A stretch of DNA of 64,000 nt from assembly GCF_026151205.1 (NCBI RefSeq), contig NC_087077.1, positions 9,663,983 to 9,727,982 on the forward strand, read 5' to 3'. The notes below the pieces were generated by a model that was not told the DNA's origin, ran no database searches, and saw only the letters and a program-made list of their open reading frames with translations. Positions within the stretch are counted from its first letter, which is position 1. Every line of letters begins with the position of its first letter. Made by a program: the position numbers and the translations under genes. The stretch comes from Bolinopsis microptera (Eukaryota; Ctenophora; Tentaculata; Lobata; Bolinopsidae). This document shows, piece after piece, positions 55,925-64,000 of the stretch.

Positions 55925-56594
55925 AAGACAGAGAGATAGAGACAAGAACAATGTGCGTTAGGAATGTGACAGTAGTATACATATCTCTCATGAATATGAT
56001 ATTGAACTGTGTTAATTTTTCCGATAAAGTGCTTTACTTAGCTTAATTAAGGAGCAGATACGAATTTTCTATGAAACTAAAATTTTAAAATCTAAACTTA
56101 GTATTTATAATATACTTATTATCTATGCAAACAGATTAAAGAGTAGATTCGGTTTACAATTCAATTTATACGTCTTTTCCGTGACCCTTTCCAATCAGAC
56201 GAACCTAAATTGTTTATTAGTTTATTGTTTAATGATAGTTTTATTGTGTAATTTAAGTTTTTAATATACTTTTATTTTGTTTTGACTGGAGCAAAAGATA
56301 ATTGTGATTGTGCGTTTTATCTCGCCTGTGGGTGCTGAGTTATGTTTATATTTTACTGTGATGTATTAGAGTATTAATAGTCATTATATTGCAGATTGCA
56401 GAACTGCTTAACGATCATTATTGCCAAACTTGGCAAATTCCAGAATTATTCACCAAATGCATAATATGTTTATTTTCTTATTTCCTGTCTCAGTAAATTC
56501 AAAAAGACCGTATAATACTTTGAAATGTTCACATGAAAGTACTTCACCCTGTCATCTTCTGCAAACTTTATCTCAATAAAACTATCATCCAGTT

Positions 56595-57960
56595 ATGGGT
56601 AAGAGGCTACTGGTACTAGGAGCCTCTGGTAACACAGGTCAACATCTGGTGAAACAGGCGCTCGAGAGAGACCACCATGTTACCGCTCTGGTGAGTTGAA
56701 GCACTTCAGTTCTGGTTTGTCAGTAGTTCTAGTGGATCCGCGAATTCTATCGATTCGGAATAATTTTATAGATGTAAAAATATTCCGATTTGATTTGAAC
56801 TTAATCTTCGTATCATTAAAAGTTCACAATGATAAATTTCACAGGTCAGGGATCCAGCAAAGATAGATATAGAGCACGATAAACTTTCTGTAGAGAAATG
56901 TGACGTTTTCAGCAAGGAAGAAATGAGACCACATGTTGAGAATGCTGAGGTTGTGCTGTCTTGTTTGGGGTTCCGTAGAGGTTTCTTAGGGTTCCTTAAG
57001 AAACAGGAGCCTGTTCCGTAGGTGATGATCGTAGTAATATTAAGGGTTTTAAACTTAATATGTAAACAGTAAAGATGGAACTAAAACAATCTTCACCGCA
57101 CAGTAACATGGTGAAAATCCAACCGTATCAATAAATATCATGACAGTTAATTATTCAGGTATTATTTACAAGTTGCTCAAGTTCTATCAGAAACTATGCA
57201 TGAGTTCGGGAAACGAAGAGTCATCTTTATGCATTCATGGTACAAAATGTTCAATTTTTTGCCTAAAAAAAAGAGATTGAGATCTTGACTGGTACTTATG
57301 GTTGAAAATTGAAATATGGTTCAAATTTGTATTTACCGTCGTCAGCTTTAAATATTATTACAACTCCAGTCTAATTTGTTTGCAGGTACACGCACCCAGA
57401 ATCTCGAGATAAAGCCCCAGGGTTCATTCTAAGAAACTTCTTTGTGCCCTACATTGTCAGACCGTCTCTAGACGGAAGAAGGTTGAGTGAGGAGTTTCTG
57501 GAGAGTACTGATCATCTTGATTACACTTGTATTCAGCCAGCTCATTTGCTGGATGGACCCGTTACAGGTCAGTAACATATGTTAATATTAACACCCAATT
57601 TACGGTTGATTTCACCCGAGATTTGTATAGTCTGATGACTTATCACTATCAGATGACTTAAATCAAGTTCTTAGAAGTCTTGATATCTTCTGTTGAACAT
57701 TGTATGAATGGCCTGGACATATCTTTCATGTTTATTGTTTTTAATGTCAAAGTCAGTTATAAACACTAGAATTCATCTATTTATTTATTCTATTTACATC
57801 AGATGAAACGTTAATGGTAAATGATACAGACTCTTGGGTCCCTAAGGCAGCTCCTGTCATCAACAGAGCTGATGTAGCTGGGTACATGCTGGATGTTATT
57901 GATGATGAGAGTAGCTACAGGAAGATAAGAGCTATTGGACAACAGTGTTGGGATAGTTAG
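56595..57960 (+). CDS. NAD(P)-binding flavin-reductase/NmrA-like protein, gene B
   Basis: Exons 56595-56690, 56845-57017, 57159-57239, 57386-57567 and 57803-57960 encode 229 residues. Exon 1 differs from gene A by only two or three bases, and exon 4 shares the same DHLDYTCIQPAHLLDGPVTG block; the introns share no obvious similarity beyond the splice borders. Exon 2 has an insertion of six codons (RRGFLGFLKKQ region) just before EPVP. All motifs are kept: GASGNTG loop, SCLG strand and INRADVAGYMLDVI. The downstream flank of gene A (CAGACGAACCT near 56200) recurs after gene B (near 58215), which shows that the duplicated unit included 3' sequence. Confidence 0.83.
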
Positions 57961-58567
57961 GAGATAGAGACAAGAACTTACATAGGAGATTTATTATGAA
58001 ATTTATTGAGACGCCACTCCTGCAGTACGTGAAGAGGATAAAATCTTCAAATTAAATTAAATATAATCATTCTATAACATTATTAATGGATGTAATACTA
58101 TACATTATTTGTAGTGTTGTAATAGATTTGTAGTGTTGTAATTTGGCCAATTTGTAAATGATTAAATATTACAGTGGACCTAACCTTATGCGCTGTTTCC
58201 TCAACATTTTTGATCAGACGAACCTTTATAATTGCTTTTTAGTTTATTATTTAATAAATATAGTTTTATGTTGTAGTTTACAGAATTTATAGTTTTTATG
58301 TTGTGTGTCCTCATTTTCTGAGATATGATAACATGATGTTGTGGTGTATTTAAAGAATTTCAGTACCATATTATACAGAACGTCTCATTACTCACGTGTT
58401 GACACTGCGTATAAACTTATGATATGATTACTACGGTCCCTTCACCTTTTCTTCAGATTACATTTCTATTTAATATCTTATAAAAACTCGGTGCGTTTAT
58501 TAGAAATGTTGAAATTATCTCATAAAAGCACCACCATTGTTACATCTCAATAAAACAACCATTAGCT

Positions 58568-60091
58568 ATGGGTAAGAGGTTACTGGTACTGGGGGCGTCT
58601 GGACAGACGGGACAGAACCTCATCAAACAAGCTCTGGAGAGGAACCACCATGTCACCGCTCTGGTTAGTTGAGTTTTAGGAGCGGTTAGGAGAGTAATTG
58701 ATACTATCTATATTATCAGCAAATCTCCCATTTTAAAATCGAATTTTAATGAACGAATTTTCATGAATTCGCAAATCAGGCGTCTAAGTGAAAGATGATC
58801 CAACTGATCAATCTGATGCCTGCTATTAAGATTATATAATTATACTCATATTCCAGGTAAGAGATCCTACTAAGATTGAGATAGAAAATGAGAATCTGGA
58901 TGTTGCAAAATGTAACATTTTTGACAAAGAAGATCTGAAACAGCATGTTGAGAAAGCAGATGTGGTCATGAGTTGTCTTGGATTTGCCCTGGCCTGGAGT
59001 GAGCCTGTCCCGTAAGTTATAGAGGACTTAAGAGTCTTTTAATAATTTGTGGTTTGATGACAATTTGGGTTAGATGATAATTGATGTCATAGTGATTAAA
59101 CGAACTAAAATCCAAAATTAAGTTACCTATATTTTATTCATATGATTATTCTCTCATTAAATGCTTTCCTAAATTTCAGGCAGTTTCGTGAAATATCTAT
59201 GAACTTATCAGAGGTTATGAAAGAGTTTGGAAAGAGGAGAGTTATCTTTATGCACTCCTGGTAAGAGATTGTGATTTACATTTACTTGGCACTTTTTACA
59301 CTTTTTGCACTTATCTTTATGAATTTTATCTTCACTATACATTATCCATCAACCAATGTCATCTCCAAAGGAGAGTCTCCTTAAGTAACTACAGCTTTTA
59401 AAGTTTTGCGAATTCTAACCAAAAACTCTTATCCGTACAATACTTGCACCCTGTAGGAAGCTATGTTGCCCTGTATTCTCACATCACCTCCCTCTCCTAG
59501 GTACACAAACACAGACTCCTGGTCTAACGCTAGTTTTATAATGAGGAACGTGTTCCTGAGACTGGTGATAGGTCAGGTGCTGGCGGGTATGAGACTCAGT
59601 GAGCAGTTTCTGGAGACTACCGACCATCTGGATTACACGTGTGTGCTCCCAGCTGGGCTCTCTAATGAACCTGTTACAGGTAGGGTTAATTAAAGGGTTT
59701 AACGTTTTTCAGTTGGCAATCCAGTGTTGCAGCAGTATTGAATTAAGTTTTTAGTCTAATTTTTGTGATTTACTGTCTCCCACTTCCGTTGCTCTCAAAT
59801 TATGATTTAAGATAATATCTAAAAACAAATCTGACTTATTGTTTTGCAATTGCAAAGTTAAAATAATATTTTCTCATCACAATTGGAGCTTGGTGTCAAA
59901 TCTTCAACCACCACTATAACCCTGTAGAGAAACTGTTCGCCGTAAACGACGACGGACAGTCCATAGTACCGGGGTGTCCCTCAATGATAAACAGAGCTGA
60001 TGTAGCTAGGTACATGCTGGATGTTATTGAGGACGAGAGTAGCTACAGGAAGATAAGAGCTATTGCTGTGGACGGACCTGTGTCTAAGTAG
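58568..60091 (+). CDS. NAD(P)-binding flavin-reductase/NmrA-like protein, gene C
   Basis: Exons 58568-58663, 58857-59011, 59180-59260, 59501-59679 and 59928-60091 encode 224 residues. It is more diverged than A and B: the loop is GASGQTG, closest to the GATGQTG of vertebrate biliverdin reductase B, and exon 4 reads DHLDYTCVLPAGLSNEPVTG. Exon 4 is one codon shorter than in A and B. Exon 5 keeps INRADVARYMLDVIEDE. It probably represents the older member of the cluster. A second possible last exon follows at 60655-60869. Confidence 0.83.
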
Positions 60092-60654
60092 TCGGTAGTG
60101 TTGTGGCATACTACACTACTGAACCTGTGGGTGGTTCTAGGTACAGACTTGGGAGATTTGGAATTTTAAGTGAATGATCTTTGTTTGTTTGAAGTGTAAT
60201 AAAGTAATAAGGTTGGGGTTATATTGGCCAGATTGTTGTTTTCAAGTTTTTTAGGTTCTTCTCGGCTGGATTGTGATACGAAAGGTTGTCGGTGTCAGTT
60301 TATCAAATAAATTATTAACGGTTTTTCAGTTTTATCTTTATGAATCAGTTATCAGTGATGTTTTGAAATACAAATTTTTAAATTTATGTTTAAATCGATT
60401 TTCTTCGTTATCAACTAAACCGTGATCTCAAACTTTAAGTTGCAAACATATTTTGATAATGTGTTTTTGTAAATGTTAAATTTGTATCATTTGATCTTGG
60501 TGTTTTATTCCAATATATAAAATAACATTATTCCATGCTAATATAATTCTAACATAATATTAAAACATAACATCACGATCTACACAACTGACCACACTTG
60601 TACTCTTGTATCACATCTCCAAGACTAACCTCTGACGTACTCTCCTATTTACAG

Positions 60655-60869
60655 ACAAAGCAATACTGACAGACGACAACCACAGCTACGTTCCAAACTG
60701 TCCGATACGAATATCAAGGGCGGATGTAGCTAGGTACATGCTGGATGTTATTGATGATGAGGGTAGCTACAGGAAGATAAGAGCGATGGGTATAGAGGGA
60801 GATGACAGTTACATGGCAGTTATTATGGAACAGATTGATGAGTTTAAGAAAGTCATTTTTCGAAATTAA
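60655..60869 (+). CDS. Extra terminal exon of the reductase cluster
   Basis: After TTTACAG, this 215-bp open exon enters in the same phase as exon 5 of genes A-C and encodes the same kind of C-terminus (SRADVARYMLDVIDDEGSYR, then KIRAMG). It is followed by 22 extra residues ending in FKKVIFRN. No exons 1-4 lie between 60091 and 60655. It can be an alternative last exon of gene C or the remnant of a fourth gene. The reading frame and splice acceptor are intact, which favours use. Confidence 0.6.
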
Positions 60870-62070
60870 GAATTAGTAATAAAACGAATGAGATGGTTTT
60901 GTGGTTATCTAAAATTTACAATGCATGAATAGAAACCTTTGATTTAACTCGTCAAAAACTGAAAAGCATGCCATGTATTTTGCGACGCATTTAAAGTTTC
61001 TCATATGTCTGTTACTATTGAAGAATCTGATTTATCAATGTCACTATTAACAAAAACAACACTATCAGGTACGTTATAACAATATGTTCACCTTACGCTA
61101 CTATCATTGTCAAACTGCATGATACTCACGAACAAAAGTCAGTTCCAATTCATATCTATCCAATGAACATAAAACAGCTGCCTGTCTCACATAATAAGTT
61201 AAAAAGCTGTGTCTGATATCACTTCTCAAACCCAAACTGTGTCCCTCTAATAGCGTCCCAGATGTACAAATCTCTACGAACTACAGTTTGTCACTTTTAA
61301 TTCACACTTATCTACAATGAACTTAATAAAAAAGCTGTCTCTTATTTAATAAGTTAGTAAGCTGTCTCTTATACAGATACACTAATACCCGAACTGTTTT
61401 CTCTTGATAGCGTCTCTCTTCATAACGTAGCCTGCAATGTGACCGTACTTCAGCCTCATTTCGTTCTTATCTCTGATCCTCTCGAATCTCCTGACAATTA
61501 TCAGTTTTATTAATATGATAATTACTCATTTACTCTTACTTTAATGCATCGGCATCTGGTCAGTGCACAAATACTACTAAACACTTTATTATCTCTTTCA
61601 TGTCCTTAGCAATATCTCTTAATAAGAAAACACCCCTTTGCTTTTATTGACAAGCATAAGTATTAGCCAGCTTTTCATTTGGGTTTAATTACCCGGAAGT
61701 GTGCTTGTCGGCAGTGAGAATTAGTATAACTGGTAGAAATGGAAGAATGGAAATTGGTTTTAAATCTCTATTGTCAATTACTTCAGTAAGACTGATCAGC
61801 AGTTGGTACAGTAAACGGCCATCATAAACTTCTCAGACTTAGAAAACGACTAATCAGTACAGTTTATGGTCTTGTGAAGATCCTAAACCAATTCAGTTTT
61901 CAAATTTCTGTCAAACTTTCGGCTAGTCTTTTTCTACTGACGATCTCACATCCGGGGTATAATGAAATAAGTGATGTTGTCGAACTTCGGGGCAATTTCT
62001 CAGCAGGCATGAAAACCGGTTTTAAAACTAATTTCTAGCTAGGTATGCACTGGGCGTTATTTTATCTTCA
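60870..62070. other. Spacer, nothing recognised
   Basis: AT-rich sequence with short repeated words (AAGCTGTCTCTTAT near 61331 and 61367). No coding or RNA feature is seen. Confidence 0.3.
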
Positions 62071-63558
62071 CTACCTGATTTGTCTGATCTTTTCCTGGTG
62101 GTATGATCTCCAAGCTCGCTGGATCATGATGGCTGCATACCATTCCCTCTCGTACTGGATCTGGAAATCCACTGCCTCCTGTTGGGGACTAGTTGCTAGG
62201 TTACTGATTAGTTGCTTTTAGGGGGTTTAGGGGTTTCTTTCACACAATTTAATTTCAGTTATTGTTTAAGTGGGTCTAGTGGGTCAATGTTCGATCTACG
62301 CGGAATTTCTCCTCTTTTCAATAAGAACAGGAATCGTCAAGATTGAGATTTAGATATGGAAAATCAGAGTTTATATATCAGAGATCACTAACACACCTTG
62401 ACATTGGTGATGAGGGATGTTTTCGGTTGGTAGGGTTTAATGTTGGCTATAATCACTGCCTTCTCGCATTGGCGTACTTCGTGGACTATCCGACCCATCA
62501 CTGATCGACAGCACTTGCACGATACCTGGAACAAAATGTGAAGTTATAACTTTGTTATAACTGCTCGATGTTGTGGGCATAATAGGTTCAAAAACATAGA
62601 TCGTCCATCGGAGGATTTTGAATATGATGATTGACAGATTGAATGCCGTAATGTTACTGTTAGATCTAACAGATTAGGCGATTAAAAGTTAAATTAAGAT
62701 ATTAAAGTTAAACCTTTTTGTCGACTTGGTTAAGATAGATTCTGGTCTTCTCCTTTTCACTAATCTCCTTCTTAGACACTTTCCTGCTCTCGGCGGGGGG
62801 TCGAGGGTTTACTCTGCGGGTGATGGAACAGTCCTTAAAGTTGTAATCGTCTATTTCTAGATCTATTGACTCCTTGTCGGAGGGGTTGCTGATCGAATCT
62901 GAAATTGTCTTTCTTTATTGCTGGTTCAGCAGTTTTTTTTTGGCTGCTTTGCTGATCCGAAAAACACTGTAATTTGTCAAAAGCGTTCAGACGTTTTTGC
63001 GATTTGTTTGTAAATCTCACGGGAAACTCAGATAACGAATATTAATCGCACAAATCAATACGTTGATTTAAATTAATAACAGATTACACCGACCTGTTGA
63101 TGAGACCTCTGTGAGCTCATCTGACAGCTCCAGATCAGAACAAGTAAGAGAGGAAACAGAGGAGGAGCGGGATACCTTCATCTCCTCTGTCACGTGTTCA
63201 TCATCTGGTGCGTCTGATATCTCGTGTGACATGAGGGGCTTCTTCCTTGTTTTAGGGGTTTCTTTGGGGGGTTCAGGCTCTTTTGGCTTCGTTGGTGGTG
63301 CAATTTCTGGTCATTAAATAAGTTTAGTGCACGTTTTATGCCTGAAGCTGTCTTTAGGCTGATACTTTAAATTGCAACAATTATCCAGGATATGGATTAT
63401 GGATCTATAAAACTATTGAAGGTAGATTTATATTGGTATCTACCTGGTATCTGTTGATCCAGTACCTCCTCGCACTGGTCACGCTCTCTCTTGAACTCTT
63501 CATCTAGTAGAAACCCTTGGCATTCTGACACGTATCTTCGGAAAGAAACATTGTACAT
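62071..63558 (-). CDS. Uncharacterised protein with CxxC cluster and C-terminal IQ motif
   Basis: Five minus-strand exons join with consistent phases: 63558-63444, 63306-63094, 62898-62714, 62525-62397 and 62178-62071, 249 residues. Exon 1 is acidic/basic helical (SFRRYVSECQGFLLDEEFKR). Exon 2 is Pro/Lys-rich and then Ser/Glu-rich, probably disordered. Exon 4 begins VSCKCCRSVMGRIVHEVRQC, a possible metal-binding cysteine cluster. Exon 5 carries AAIMIQRAWRSYHQEKIRQI, a calmodulin-binding IQ motif, right before the stop. I do not recognise the family; proteins of this build are common in cilia, but that is only a guess. The ATG at 63558 is the first in the frame; additional 5' exons or a longer 3' end (the stop overlaps a possible donor, CAG|GTAGTG) cannot be excluded. 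Confidence 0.65.
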
Positions 63559-64000
63559 TTTAGTGGCTACACTAATAATACAAAAGCTAGAACATTACTA
63601 CGTTCGACAGAAAACTTGTCTCGTCGCACAGCTGCATAGTAAGTGGCTCTGGATTCTTTGAATAGTCCAGTACCAGCGTCGCATAATATAGGTATGATTT
63701 ACCAGTTATATCCTTTGATATCAATCTAGGATTGCTTGATATATCTGATGCAATGAGCGCAACTTTCGTGACTACCACTTCATTTATTCAGCACAAATGT
63801 GGATATTACTCGACGCTACTAGTAATGTGTTAAAATGCACTGATTTTTTACTGGTAACATAATTCTGATCATTTTGTACGTCGCACATTGAGGGAAGAAA
63901 TAATTTAGACCAAAAAACGATATTTGCACGCATGCCGCACATAAGTCAGGTTTCGGTGCCCATGTTGCGTTTTAACTTGATGCTCTTTTATACTAGAAGA
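63559..64000. other. Upstream of the IQ-motif gene
   Basis: Presumed promoter side of the minus-strand gene. A 63-codon open frame at 63778-63587 (-) ends next to a donor-like AAC|GTAGTA, but it does not join exon 1 in frame. Its status is unclear. Confidence 0.3.

Overview
This is a repeat-rich stretch of a metazoan nuclear genome. It has spliceosomal introns of 0.1-3.5 kb with GT..AG borders, an animal BLOC-1 subunit gene, a local array of rhodopsin-class GPCR genes, and a dense load of LINEs, a Penelope-like remnant, TIR elements and fold-back elements. The overall look (AT-rich, intronless lineage-specific GPCRs, many cut-and-paste families) fits a cnidarian or another early-branching invertebrate. 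That placement is inference; no marker in the window fixes the species.

Layout. 1-2875: no recognisable gene. 2876-4394 (+): four-exon gene for pallidin (BLOC1S6). 5.2-29.6 kb: three intronless GPCR genes on the minus strand (7687-8679, 20244-21281, 28622-29623) within tandem segmental duplications, with a detached GPCR tail at 6130-6250. Between them lie LINE and Penelope-like fragments, two copies of a leucine-rich-repeat exon, and several inverted-repeat elements: a 2.4-kb element full of TTTGTCACA motifs (9261-11677), a G-run/C-run-capped fold-back (12729-13956), elements at 15074-15493 and 16774-17285, and a 1.1-kb TIR element carrying a HIRAN-like ORF (24584-25655). A 103-bp hairpin satellite lies at 26933-27460.

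30.8-46.7 kb is a nest. A LINE (endonuclease plus reverse transcriptase) is split near 32.49 kb and resumes near 45.43 kb. The 12.6 kb in between is one large palindromic DNA transposon whose 4-5.5 kb arms are inverted copies of each other. Its centre and right arm encode a frameshifted transposase (SWIM finger plus DDE-like region, similar to the Kyakuja-Dileera-Zisupton group) continuing into a C48/ULP1-like cysteine protease. The left arm carries a second, broken protease copy, and a poly(A)-tailed LINE fragment sits inside the right arm. A fourth GPCR gene follows at 47273-48280 (-).

49.5-50.3 kb holds a decayed C2H2 zinc-finger pseudogene. 51.3-60.9 kb (+) is a tandem cluster of three five-exon genes for NAD(P)-binding flavin-reductase/NmrA-like proteins, with an extra terminal exon at the end. 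Intron 2 of the first gene contains a 3.35-kb element flanked by a 7-bp target duplication and filled by about 2.1 kb of pyrimidine-rich (TCC)n sequence. 62.07-63.56 kb (-) is a five-exon gene for an uncharacterised protein with a CxxC-type cluster and a C-terminal IQ motif.

The host genes do not form a pathway. What the window mainly shows is tandem gene duplication (GPCRs, reductases) and layered transposon insertion.
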